From assembly GCA_037176885.1 (NCBI GenBank), contig JAWWNJ010000007.1, positions 2,542,001-2,606,000 on the forward strand: a stretch of 64,000 bases of DNA. The letters run 5' to 3'. Below the pieces are notes generated by a model. The model made no database searches. It worked only from the letters and a program-made list of their open reading frames with translations, and was not told the DNA's origin. Position 1 is the first letter of the stretch. Each line of letters begins with the position of its first letter. Position numbers and translations under genes: made by a program. The DNA is from Favolaschia claudopus (taxonomy: Eukaryota > Basidiomycota > Agaricomycetes > Agaricales > Mycenaceae). Below are positions 43,037 to 54,480 of this stretch, piece by piece.

Positions 43037-46000
43037 GTAGACGCCACGGTGTCGCATTCTTCTTGGGAGACCGAGGAAAATTCGAAATATATTCGAGATT
43101 CCTCAGAGACGATTGTTTTATCCAGGGGCTAGCATCGTCCATCCGTTCCGCGTGGGGGTGATTGAACTCGCATCGGGATGGTATGCCGTTGTCGTTAGAG
43201 GGATCGAAATGAAACTTGAGGCCAAGCTTTTGCGCGTTCTCGACCTGCTGCTTGCGGAAGAACTTCTGTGCTTGTTCCCCGTCATCCAAGTGATAGACAA
43301 GACCGTAAAGCTCGAAATTCTCGGCGATTTTAATTGAGCGAGAAGGACCCGTAAGCGAACCAGCCAAGGTCTTCGTCGAGCGCTGAATGGCGTGACCCTC
43401 GTGTTTCATGTCATTGTAGTCGAAGATTCGCCGTTTGGCCCCGGAAGTAGAAACATAGCGGGCAGTGAAGTGTTTGTTCGCTTCTCCACCATAAACGTGG
43501 GCAACAATGCTGTATTTGACTCCAGCGGCTGACGCCGCTGCGTTGCTGGCATACGGAGTGATAGACGCCGGAATGTCCCACTCGCACTGCTTGGTGTCGC
43601 CGATCTCGATGATCAACACCACCGGGATGTTGAGAAGGATCTCCTGCGTTCTCACGTTCCCGTGAAGACAAAACGACCGGCCATCTTCGACCTGCCAACA
43701 AGACGCGCTGGGTACTGACTTGGTGACACGAACAACGTCCTGAAACCATTTCCGCATATTGCCGGCATATTTCTCGCATGCGGCGCGACCGAGTTGAAAC
43801 TCTGGTCTTTGGCGAACATGCGAGAGCTGCCAGTGGTCGAATCCCGAAGAGTTTTCAGTGCAGGTCTTCAGTAAAACGATCGTGCTGCGAAAGTAGCTCG
43901 CCGCACGTTCGATCGCAGGATCAACGGCCGCTTTGGTACGGGCCGTACGGCGATAATCGCACATTGCATACAGCCACCCCTGCAAGAAAACGAAAAATAT
44001 TGAGGCGCTGTTTCGTGAATCATAGATGACGCAACAAGTAAGACCCACAAATACACTGTTGAATGAACACAGTCCAGGATCTGTATGGCCGTTAACACGG
44101 CGGATCTGTCTCCGAAATCCGTCGCGCTGGTTGTTCAAGAGATCTGATCCACCGGGTTCATAACCTAGTAGCTCAATTGACCCCTGCGTACGCGTGTGAA
44201 CCATTTGAAGGAGATCCTTCAACAGAGAATTGGGCGGAAGGCTTTTGAATATCGGGGCCATGCTCTGAGCATAATCGCGTGCAGCTGCCGTGGAAACTAC
44301 GGTGAGAGCACAATCCAGCCAGCACGAGTTGTCCTTCCACTTATATGATTTCTCGTACTCTGCCTTCTTCTGAGTGCGAACATGCTGTTTAGATAACAAC
44401 ACCTTGCTGGTATCGGGGGGACGGCTATCGCTTTTGGTGATGCGGCGGCGAGCTGCGTTGTGACGAGAAGGTTTGGTGTAGCCGAGGCGCGCCTTCGTAC
44501 GCTTCCATTGCTGCGGATCCTTGCCGTAGTAAATCTTTGTTCCATCTGTGCTTGGACTGAGCATTATTTCAATCGAACGGAAATCACGCACGAGCTGCCG
44601 CCTCTTCAAGTTTACGATAATGCTCAACAAAAGCGAAGAGACCTTTGATCCCGGGAATCAGCGCGAGTCGCCTTTTGAGAGCAGCGTATATCTTCCAATG
44701 CTGGGCCTCCTCTGGGTTAGTTGTATCCGGCAGCGAGTCCCAGAGTTCCGGAGTCATCTTCCGAAAGCTGGGAAACAGCATTGTCGCGTGCGCAGGCAAC
44801 ATCCACCACCGAATCCATGACTCGGCCTTCGGAAAATCCCGAATGAAGCTCTCCGCGCAGTCCGTGAACTCGTCCATGGTGTTACAATGGAGGAGCTTTC
44901 GCGCGTAATTTTCGAAGATGTCCTGTTTTGACGGATCCACGACCCCGCTGATTTTCTTGACGCGTGTTACCTGATTTTTGAAATGTTGAGCACATCCCTT
45001 GAGAAGTGCCTCCGCGTCGACCATGAGTTCATTGACAGTTCGCTGTCCTGGGACACGTTCCTGCCAGAAGTCAACGAAGGCGAGGATGAAGCCGTTGCGC
45101 TCAGCTTGGCTGAAATCGATTACCTGAACGCTTTATTAGACTTTGATATCCCCACACTCGGATAAAAACACTCACGTTCGCGAAAAGTTCGTCGTCAACT
45201 GGAACACCCTGCTTCTCGCACTCCTCCGCCATAGAATTGAAGAGATGGAAGAAATGAATGCGGTAGTGTTCTGCTGTCCCACCGTTTGCGTAACTTATTA
45301 TCCCTGGCATCCAACATTTGAGCCGAGTTGGTTCAAACGTTGAGCTGATGATCAGCAAGTCCTTCGAGTCCATCCAATACCCATGGGCGGCGTCCGATAC
45401 GATCCCATTGACCGCCTCTGCAAGTGTATTGCCTTTAACCAATTTCTCCTTCATGTGCGCCGTCTGCATGACGATGACAGTGACGCTGCCAAATTGCGCC
45501 TCAAGAATGAAGTTCGGGCACTTCTCGTCGACTTTCGCAAACTCCTCAACGAAATTCCCGCTCTTCACTTGCCCATGGACACCCTTCAAGATCTTTCGAC
45601 GCTCGTATTTGATCCGGTCGGCATTCAGCAGAACTGGAGTTATAGCAGCGACAGATTCGCCCGGACCATCTGGACCGGGACGACCCACAAGCAGCTTCAA
45701 CGGACCCGCATCCGGATTATTTTCCACCACGGAACGCAGCTCTCCCTGCTCTTTTCGCGAGAGATGTAAACGCGTAGTTGGCCGTTGATGTAAATGAAAG
45801 CCGCCGTTCTGGTAGTAGACACCGTGTTTGAATGTATGCAGCGTTGAAATGACCCCGCACTTCTGATGAAACAGAGTTCCGCCGCAGGCACAAGGAGACG
45901 CGACTTGTTGTCGAATTTTTGCTGGACGAGTTTGGGGGCGAACAAGAATGTTGCAGGCTCGATTGGTGCAGCTGATAATGCCTTTGCATTCGCGTCGAGT

Positions 46001-46885
46001 CGCCTTCCCATCCTGCCAAGTCTCTGCTTGAGCCGAGCCCGTGCTTACACCACCGAGAGGCTGGCAAGCCCAATGAACCTTGAGATTATCGAGCGCTTCC
46101 GCGTCTTGATGCGAAAACAGCCTACAGAAATCGCCGTTCGGCCAGCCGTCCCATTCTTCATCGAGGGTGGATGCCCGCGGTGCTGGCAGATGGGTCGAAG
46201 TCGAATTAGACCGAGGTGGAATAGCTGGGGCATGCTTACGCGCCGAGGGGCGGCGGGTTGACGTTGCCTCGGCCTGAGGTGAGGCAGCACGATTGGAACG
46301 TTTTGAAGGACGCTGCACTGGCGCGGGTGGTGAAGTACGACGGGTAGCCGGAGATGTAACTCGGACCACAGGTTCCGGACGACGGTAGGGATGGGTGCGT
46401 AGGGGGGCTCGAGTAGGGCGATGAACGGGCGGCGTAGGATACTCCGCTGGACATAAAATGAGCAAAGCACTGGACAGAATAGTTCAGTGACGCACCTTGT
46501 CGTCGCCTGCCCCAAATAATCTCCCGCTCTGTCTCAAACCCACGAATCTGTCCTTCTTCATCAAGAATCGGCGCCGCGTACCCAGAGAGTTCATCCAGAT
46601 CATCTGCGAGAAAGTTACAAAAGGAAAGATACGCTGAACGGACACTACTTACACACAGGGAACCCGTTGCGATGCTTTTTCTTGCGGCGCATCTTCCCGA
46701 GGCCAGATACCCACTTTTTGAATCGTCTGAAAGTGTCCTGATGAAGAGATAAGCGTAAGACGACGCGGATATTGGAACGGAGCTCACCATGGTCTTGTCG
46801 TTGTTGGCAAGGGGTGTCACGCAAAGCAAAATTTCAAGGAGTGATGTGACCGAATGAATTTCAAATACCAGTGATGGCGTCATGT
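42978..46885 (-). CDS. MULE-type transposase joined to a USPL1-like cysteine protease
   Basis: ATG at 46885 starts MTPSLVFEIHSV; early exons give a basic RRFKKW/RRKKKHRNGF region. A GCM/WRKY-like zinc module follows (TWQDGKATRRECKGIISC, then CACGGTLFHQKC and YQNGGFHLHQ). The DDE core has SDAAHGYWMD (Asp), IDFSQAERNGF (Asp), LKGCAQHF (MULE CxxH) and ESWIRWWMLP (Glu). Next comes a protease: Cys box WKDNSCWLDCALTVV and His box NKHFTARYVSTSGAKRRIF. CWLDC recalls the SUMO isopeptidase USPL1 (peptidase C98). Between core and protease either a 70-nt intron (44546-44615) joins the frames or there are two genes (stop 44584, new ATG 44564). A 69-nt intron without stops lies near 44.0 kb. The present C-terminus runs about 12 codons into the inserted element and stops at 42978. 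Confidence 0.7.
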
Positions 46886-46902
46886 ACAGTGCGGCATATT
46901 CT

Positions 46903-48053
46903 ACTCGGACTCTGCAGCCTGTGGATCGTTGTCCTTCTCCCATTCATCTTCCGGATCCAATTTCTCTTCGCTTTCTTGTCGAATAAACAGGGCTGGATAA
47001 TATAAACTGTCACTGCGAAGATTTGTCAAGGAGAGTGACACATACCGTCGTCCACTTCGTTTTCAGAGGGTACTGCAGGCTGAGAAGAGGACCTACTGGA
47101 TTGGTCACGTACGGCAACGACTACAAATAATTTAGCGATGAAAGAAACGGCAATAAACAGAAGGAAGTAAGTAGTACCCGTCGCCAGTTGGTCTTCAGAG
47201 TCGCTTCCACTGCTGGATTCGACTTGGGTTGCCGTGATACGTTGCTGCATTGCCAAAGAGTAAGATACCGAAAAAGAAACATAGAGAATAGAATGAATTC
47301 GGCTTACTTGATCATATTTGGAGATGAATTTCTCGAATTCCAACGGTTGATGTTTGCGATAGCTGAGCGTGTGCGTGTATTTGGAGTGCGTGTGCGTCCC
47401 GAAATTCATGAAGCGAGCGCCCCCGCTGTAGAAGTAAGTTGCCGATTCAGCCCCGCACTCCTGGAGACGAATTTTTTGACCACAGAAACATTTCTTCGTC
47501 AACTGGCGATGAAGATCTTCACCACGAATCGCGGGTGCGCAGCGGATATCGAATGAACAGGAGTGTGATGCACACACCAATACTCCGATGCACCTCTGCC
47601 GAATTTCCTTCCCTTTCTGCCAAGAAACCGCATTGGGAGAACCACGTTTACTAGGTATCTTCTCGCAACTCCAGTTCAAAGTCAAATCTCGCGGCACGGC
47701 AATTTCGTGTGAGGCGAAAGCCGTATAGGACTCCGTGTTGGGCCAGCCATCCCAGGAGCTGGAGGGCAGGCTCTTGCTCGGGACCTTAAGGCGCTTCGAT
47801 TCGGTGGAGCGCGTTTGAACGGCTGATGCTGGCAACATAAGCAAATGATATTCTTCAACAAACTCTTTCGGTACGTACAATCTAAAGTTTCGGCTTGATT
47901 CATTAACATTTCTGGGCTATCTTGACGGTCACTGTAACGCTTAGGGAGAGATGACGCTACAAAACTCAGTGAATTGATTGACGACGGGTTGAGTACACCT
48001 ACATTTCGAGACAGATATTTGGTTTGCTGATGACCGATGTTCGTTTCCGTCAT
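46903..48053 (-). CDS. GCM/WRKY-like zinc-finger protein, truncated transposase paralogue
   Basis: ATG at 48053 opens MTETNIGHQQTKYLSR. Two short introns lead to the SSSWDGWPNTESYTAFASHE block, then the zinc module with SWQKGKEIRQRCIGVLVC, CFCGQKIRLQEC and YFYSGGARFMNFGTHTHS. The same order (WDGWPN block, then GCM-like module) is found at the start of the neighbouring transposase. Here the protein ends in an acidic tail (EDEWEKDNDPQAAESE) with no DDE core. The stop at 46903-46905 lies 17 bp from the start codon of the transposase. It may be a DNA-binding co-factor or a repressor derived from the transposase; this is inference. Confidence 0.65.
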
Positions 48054-48109
48054 TGTGAGCTGAGAAATGAGGAATTAGACAAGAAATGAAGCATAGCAAT
48101 GTTAACCTA

Positions 48110-48599
48110 CCACCGAGGGAGTAATTGGCGTCTGTGATCCGCACAAATCCAATTTGAATGCCTTTTCGCAAGGATCAGCAAATACATATTTGAAAGGGAA
48201 GACTCGGATGCCAACCTTCAAGATCATACAACGGAACAAGACGCTCATCGGGCTCATTGGAAAGACTAGAGAGGTATTCAGAGATCCATTTGAGGGCGGT
48301 GATGATTCGCGTGAGGTTTGTTGCGATGAGACAAATGATAAGAGCGATGTAAATCGCGTCCGGCATGTTGTGTATGAGCGTAGGAGACAAGTGTTGCCAA
48401 ATAGAGCCTCACAGAGATCCAAATAAGGAAACAAGAGTCTTGAGTAGCCACGAAAGTCAGCCAACGGAGCCAGACACAGAGATTTTCCACAAAAGCACCG
48501 GCGAGAACAGAATTGCCGAGAAACGGTGACATCAACTTGATTGAAATCGGGACAAGCAAGAAATTGGAGAATACTTAGTACGGCCGTAAAACAGCTCAT
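48110..48599 (-). CDS. Possible small membrane protein, unresolved exons
   Basis: Two overlapping minus-strand frames encode hydrophobic stretches (VLAGAFVENLCVWLRWLTFV and DAIYIALIICLIATNLTRII), then SEYLSSLSNEPDERLVPLYD. The composition looks protein-like. I cannot find a convincing splice path linking the two, and no family is recognised. It could be an upstream part of the transposon locus or chance. Confidence 0.22.
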
Positions 48600-49202
48600 A
48601 CTGTGGGCGCCGACTCGAAGTCAAGCGGGTACTCGACGCGAAGTCAGAGTAGATGGTGGTGGTAGAAGACAAGAAGATAGAGAAGCATGATGAGGGCATG
48701 CCGTTCAGCCTGCCGCAAGTATTAACATCGCCGCCAAATCACCGCGGCGCCTAAAGTTGGCTTTTGTTCTCACCGTCGACGGCGGACTCTCACCTCGCAC
48801 CTCTAGTAATTCCATCTCAACCTTGATAGAGCGGCAAGTATTGAGATCTAGTCCCAACGTTTGAACATCTCGAAGCATTTAAGTAATCAGCTCAATTAAT
48901 ATTGTACAAGTTAACTTACCGCTTCAGGTTGAACTCTTTCTGCCACAATGAGAATATCAAGGGAATCCGGAGGTCTATTCACTATAAACGACGCCCGAGC
49001 CCTGAGACGGGGCTGTTGGGAATAATCCTCAGTGAAAACTGGTCAATTTCTCGCTCTGCCGCGCTGGTTTGAGCTAGATTACCAAATCCCGGTTTGTTGC
49101 GGCTTTGACTATTCCGTTGACAATGTTCGGAAGATATCTCTGCCCCGATTTCGAAGCATATCATTGGGGAGAGCAGCTTATTCCTCTCTTATAGGTATGT
49201 GA
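48600..49202. other. Intergenic region
   Basis: About 600 bp without a supported gene. No terminal inverted repeat matching the transposase locus is visible. Confidence 0.4.
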
Positions 49203-49820
49203 CTCTCATTTTTGCATTTTTACAATGTCAATGTGCACATTGACGCAGGCAGGGGCGCAGGTGGCTGTGTATTAAGCGCCGATGTTGAACTTAATGAAGA
49301 GATACGCAGAATTCAACTGCAATTGAACGTCCGGAATCGTTGACGCGGAGGCATTTTTGACTGACATTGTTGCCGCAGGCACTGACATAAACTGACATTG
49401 CATGTATTTGAACTGACATTACGAGGCGCCGGTATTGACGCAGCACGCGTCACAATTGACATTGCACATTGACATTTGACGCTGAAGATGAACATTGTGA
49501 CATTGAACTTTGACGCAACAAGAAAGTTGACGCAGGTCGATTGACGCAGACTGACATGTACAAGAGTGTACAAGACATATACGCACATTTCGGGTAAGTA
49601 AAGTCACCCAATTTCTCAACAACAATGAGCATCAACAGTGAATGTAGCACCATCATATGATATATTCAAGTACCTACTACACCTCTACCGACCAACTCAT
49701 ACAAAGCTCCGCATATTCGGTGAGTTCAGCTACTACCATAAAATATCATTAACATTGACAGACGCAAACTGACATTGTGTGCGTCAAAATGTCAAACATG
49801 TCACTGACATGTCAAAATAT
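49203..49820. repeat. Array of TGACATTG / TTGACGCA words
   Basis: Roughly 620 bp with dozens of CTGACATTG, TTGACGCAG, ACATTGACA and CTGACATGT words on the plus strand. It is interrupted near 49.58-49.74 kb by ordinary sequence. It shares words such as CTGACATGTAC with 39.77-39.87 kb. No coding frame of note. Confidence 0.6.
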
Positions 49821-50180
49821 CTTTGCCCCAGTGACAGCAACGTTCTCAAATTTTTCAGTTCGAAACGTCGCCGAACAGTGCGTGGAAGCAGAACCCCACC
49901 ACCGAGTCGTTCTGAGGATACACAGGCTGAATCATATCACGTCGGCGTAGAATGGTAAACAGGAAATTATGATAACGTACCAGCGTTAAACTATTTTTTC
50001 TTACGCCATGGCTCGTAAAAATACACCCTCCAAGCGCTCGGCTTGGAATCGACGCATTACCCACGCCAGCGCCAATTTCGCCCCCTCGTTATCGATCTCC
50101 ACCTCGTCTGAATCTGCTCGGTATGTCTTCCCCCAGTCAGATCAACCCAATCCGTCCTGACCATTCAACTAGCACTGACG

Positions 50181-50654
50181 ATGGTAATCATGAACACCAA
50201 CCCAACCGACGAAACTCGGCGCCCAGGCACCCCGGTTTCCCACTCCGACTCCGATTCCTCCACCTCCACCCTCGCAGAAAACGAACTCCAAACCCTCCTC
50301 ACCCTCCTCCGTAAGAAAATCCACAAATACGAAAAAGCCAAACGCTCCGGCGACAAAGACGCCTCAGCGAAACTCGAACGCGAGATCCTCGTAGCCATGC
50401 GCAACCTCTCAGAGAACCACCCCGACGCTGCCGAGCGTGCAGAATGGCAGCAGAAGGCGGAGGCGTTTGCTAAGGCGCCGGAGAACGGGAGTGAAAGGGA
50501 TAACATGTTGTTGGATATTGGGAAAGGATTGGCGATGATCATCGCTGCGCCGTTTTTGTTGGTGGGAAGGGTGCTTTATGGTGTTGGGCTGTTTACGAAG
50601 GGAGTGGGGAACCTTCTGACGGGCGGGACGATTGACCGGGCGATGAAGAAGTAG
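50181..50654 (+). CDS. Small hypothetical protein with C-terminal hydrophobic segment
   Basis: 157 codons from ATG 50181 (alternatively 50190), intron-free as read. The N-terminus is polar and Ser-rich (PVSHSDSDSSTSTLAENELQ). A charged helical region follows (LLTLLRKKIHKYEKAKRSGD, LEREILVAMRNLSENHPDAA). The C-terminus is hydrophobic and Gly-rich (LAMIIAAPFLLVGRVLYGVG) before LTGGTIDRAMKK. Codon use is smooth and GC-rich, unlike the flanks. An upstream in-window ATG at 50008 opens a short basic frame that I could not splice in phase. I have the impression of similar small proteins in other basidiomycetes; function unknown. Confidence 0.65.
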   Translation: MVIMNTNPTDETRRPGTPVSHSDSDSSTSTLAENELQTLLTLLRKKIHKYEKAKRSGDKDASAKLEREILVAMRNLSENHPDAAERAEWQQKAEAFAKAPENGSERDNMLLDIGKGLAMIIAAPFLLVGRVLYGVGLFTKGVGNLLTGGTIDRAMKK

Positions 50655-51327
50655 TGGATCGTGATAAGTTGGTGCGCGTTTGGTGTCAATTTTAGTCGCT
50701 GATGACCTATACTGTTATTCTCTAGGCTCTAGGCACCTGGCAGACTCAATCCGAATTCGAGCTGAATAAAGGGGAACACACGGTGAACATCATGTACTTA
50801 CTTCGCGACAACAAAAAATGAAAGACTCACATGCCATCTGTAATCGCTGCACCCGATGATTGTTTGCGCTTTCGCACAACCCCGAACAAAAGAGGGAAGA
50901 GAGTCTCACAAACAGGAAGACCTGCTTAAGAACTCAACTATCAGTTTTCAACTTTGAAAGACAAGGATCGAGGGGCCACAAATACGAAGTTTCGATGACC
51001 ATCAGACACCACCAATCATCTTTGAATAGATCCTCCAAACCAGTCGAAGAATCGAGAGACACGAGTATCGTGATGTTTTGCTCGGATGGTAGGCACCGAC
51101 CGTTCTCCCATTCGAGTCCTCCTTCGGCAGCAAAGCGGAATCCGTCTTCTCATTCTGAGTCTTCTTTTTAGAGACCCAGAGCACCTGCGTTCGGGTGGGA
51201 TGGAACGAAGTGAAATTGACCATTATGCACAGTACAGTTTGGTATCGGAGAAAAGGTTGGTCAAGTAATCGCCGTTTGGAAGTTCCAAGGTGAGTGTTTC
51301 GATCAAGAGACGCACACCGAAGATTAT
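50655..51327. other. Intergenic region
   Basis: About 670 bp downstream of the small gene; nothing recognisable. Confidence 0.4.
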
Positions 51328-51733
51328 GAACTTTCGGGTCGCCCGATTTTTATCCCGAAAAGAGAAGTTTCGGGTTGAAATTAGGCTTAGCCGAAATTTT
51401 AGCCTATTCGAATTGTTTCGGTTAAGATTTCGGGCGGCCCGAAAGGAATCACGAAATAAAACCTTCCGGTTTTGTTCCAGGTCAGCCGGAACTCAGCCGA
51501 AAGACAGAATATCAGATCACGAATCGGCAAGCCCGAAATGGAATTCTGAAATGCTTTGTTCCAGATTGGGAATAAGGGCGTGCAAAACGAGACCTGAAAC
51601 ATTCCGTATCAGTTAAGCTTCGGTCTGCCCGAAATTTATTCCGAAACCATAAGAATCGTCTTTCGTTTCGGCCCGCCCGAATTGAAAACAAAACATTTTC
51701 CTTCGGCTAGTGTGTCGGACGACCCGAAATTCA
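51328..51733. repeat. Palindrome-rich TTTCGGG/CCCGAAA element
   Basis: About 406 bp bounded by inverted ends (TTTCGGGTCGCCCGA at the left; TCGGACGACCCGAAAT at the right). The inside is studded with TTTCGG, CCCGAAA and CCGAAAT words in both orientations. No frame or target duplication identified. Just outside (51.77-51.82 kb) CATCGGCGGATGGTC is repeated in tandem. Confidence 0.5.
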
Positions 51734-52239
51734 ACTCGACACTCAAAATTTCGGACCACACGAAACCTCATCGGCGGATGGTCCGCTGCCCATCGGCGGA
51801 TGGTCTGTGGGCGATCCGCCTCTCGTCTGCGGTCCATCTTGGGTCGGTCTGGGGATTGTCTGCGGGCGGGCTGCAGAACATCACCAACTCAATCTGCTTC
51901 ATGGAGAGCGTGGAATATGCCAGTGATTCTGGGAACCGCACCGCCGACAGAAATGCAAGCACTTGAAACTTGAGATGAAAGGGCAAAAATTGAGGATGCA
52001 AGCAAGAAGCAAAAAAAATGAGTGGGACGACGGGATGCAACCTCACCGAAACCTCACGATGACTCTCAGACTCTAACATAGACAGCTAGATTGTGATTGT
52101 GAAGTGGAAGGAGACACGAAGCGTGCTATTTGTCAAATGTCTACTATGATTTTGAACCTTATGGAAGCTGTTCAAATGGTAAGCTCGAGATGAACACAGA
52201 TGTTGAGAAAGGATGAGTGATACGTACCAATGAATCATA

Positions 52240-53400
52240 GGAACTAAGTGACGGATACGAGACGATGAGCAGACGACGAGAGAGGATCGGCAATACGCAA
52301 AAGGATGGGTAGCTGATGAGAGGTGCTCAAAGAAGAGGGCAGAGGACAGGTTGAGCGGTAGAACAACGGTTGGTTTAAAATTATGAGCCGCCGATTTGAG
52401 AGGATGAAGAGGGCCAATGAGAGCTGAACTGAGCGGGCAATGTGAAACGATGAGCAGGGGAACAAGCTGACCATTGGGCAGCCGATTCGGAGAAGCTGAG
52501 CGGCAGACGAGCAGGTGATGTGGAAGAGAATGAGCGGCGGGTTGAAGAGTCACGAAGATTAGACGGTGTCATTTGCAAGAGATCTACAAAGACAAGAGTC
52601 AGAGGGAGTCCACCTGAAATATAACCAATATGACTGATGTCTTGACACGGCTAAGGGCCGCATTTGGGAGATGTGAGCGACGAGCACTGCAGTCAGGTGT
52701 AGCTGTTGTTAGAAAGAGGGAAGAATGTCTATCGAATCAAGAGTTGGTCATGTCAAAGTGACTGCGGATGAAGTCGAAGACTGACAGAGCAGACGAATAC
52801 AGTCCATGGCCGAATGAAGTTCAATGAACAGTTCAACTTGGCCCAAATCAATCCGCGCCACATCTCCCGACCGGTCCTCGTTTGGCACCTATCGCCATAG
52901 TCGTGCAGACGACTGGAGTACCTTCATCGTGTGGTGATGCCTTCGAATTAACACTGGATGTAGATTTATCATTGCTACCGCTACCTCCCCTCAAAACCGA
53001 TGTAGTCACCGATCGGATTGAAACGAAGTTGAAGGTAAAGATGGAGTCGTGTTATGGATGCGTCCCGGACTCCCGAGATATTAGAGAGCGGAGTGGGTGC
53101 AGGATAGAGAACAAGTCGATAAGGGAGGAAAAAGAAGGATGGATGGTAAGGCAATTTGAAAGGAACGACATCGTAAGATGAGTGCGTGAGCAACAGAAGA
53201 GCGGCTGATGTGATGATAAGCGGCAAACGTTGGGCGAACAAGAGCTGAATTGAGTGGGTGATGTGAAACAACGTCGTGCAAAAGTAAACGAGCTGATCAT
53301 CAGCAGCCAGTGAGAGGATGTGAGGCTGGACGGCGGATGAGTGCATCCTGTGAGGCGACAAAAAGCGGACAGGCCGCTGATGACAGGCCGTGAAAGTTCA
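52240..53400. repeat. Diverged direct repeats with GATGAGCGGC-like words
   Basis: Two diverged copies (about 52.25-52.56 and 53.17-53.40 kb) share blocks such as AGAGCTGAA(C/T)TGAG and GATGTGAAAC. They sit among recurring GAGCGGCGG and GATGAGC words. No gene supported. Confidence 0.4.
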
Positions 53401-54480
53401 AGAACCTCACTACACACCTGGAACAACTTGGAACTTGTACCCGCATATCATCTTACATCCGCCATCCATCCTCCGCTCATCATCTAATCACCCACTCGAT
53501 CCACATCTGCCGCCCATCGCCGGCTCATCCTGTCTGATAAGCTGTTCATTGCCACTTCATTGTACCCCTGGAACGAGATACATACCTGTTTTTAAAGAAG
53601 CTCCGGATGTTTCGAAAAATTTGGCTGATGTCGAGATTCATTGTCGACCCTCATTTCATTCACTCGCACCACGCTACGATCTCTACCTCCACCTCATCTT
53701 GGAGCCGGCAGAACGCGCCGACGCAAACTAAGGTGGGGGTGGGGAAGGTCCTGTGATTTGGGACGCAACACGGGTAGGGATAAAAAAGGAGAGGAGGAAT
53801 TTGGACACCTAGAGAGGAAGAATCGAAAGTGAGTTTACGGCAGGAAGTAGAAAGCGGAAGGCGACTTAGAGGAAAGGGGGCGAGCATCCGAGATTGCATG
53901 TCGGCGGGGCGCTCGAGGTGGAGGAATACAGCAAAAAGAGGGCCGAGGGGGATGGGTGAGCCCTGACGCCGACCCCGACGCCCATGCTTTTGCGGTAGGA
54001 TTAGACGAAACGTAGAGAGCCAGCATCGCCTGCGATGATGTTGCGCCAGGCTTTGGGGGACGCTCATTCGTCGGGATCGGTGCAGGCGTTGCCAAGCTGT
54101 TGATGACGACGCGCCGGTGGAGCCGTTCCGGACGAGGCCAGTGAAATGGTTGCGGACGTTGCAGTGGATATGGACGATACGTGTTGGTGTGGACTGGTGG
54201 TTTTGGCTGGGATGATCTCAGTGACAATGTCGATCGAGAGACAAAAAAGGTAACGTAGGATGAGCAGCGGATAACAGCAGATGATCCACAGTCTGCAGAT
54301 GAGATGGAAGACGCTGAGCAGTGGACGGCATGAAAGCGTAGCAGCGATGACAGGATCAGCACACCACCTATGATGAAGGATAAGCGCTGAGCGGCGGATA
54401 GGAGCAGATGTGCCGCAGCTGAGCAGTAGATGATGTAAGATGAGCGGCGGATGAGAAAGGATGTCAACCAGGAATTTTCG
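53401..54480. repeat. Further GATGAGCGGCGG-type repeats in both orientations
   Basis: At 53.43-53.56 kb the words appear inverted (CCGCTCATC). At 54.24-54.48 kb they return to GATGAGCGGCGGAT. Frames overlapping this area are composition artefacts. Confidence 0.35.

Noticed and set aside
48600..49200. Search for terminal inverted repeats bounding the whole transposase locus
   Set aside because: No sequence here or at 40.4-40.9 kb matched as an inverted pair; the only clear TIR/duplication set belongs to the 614-bp insertion.
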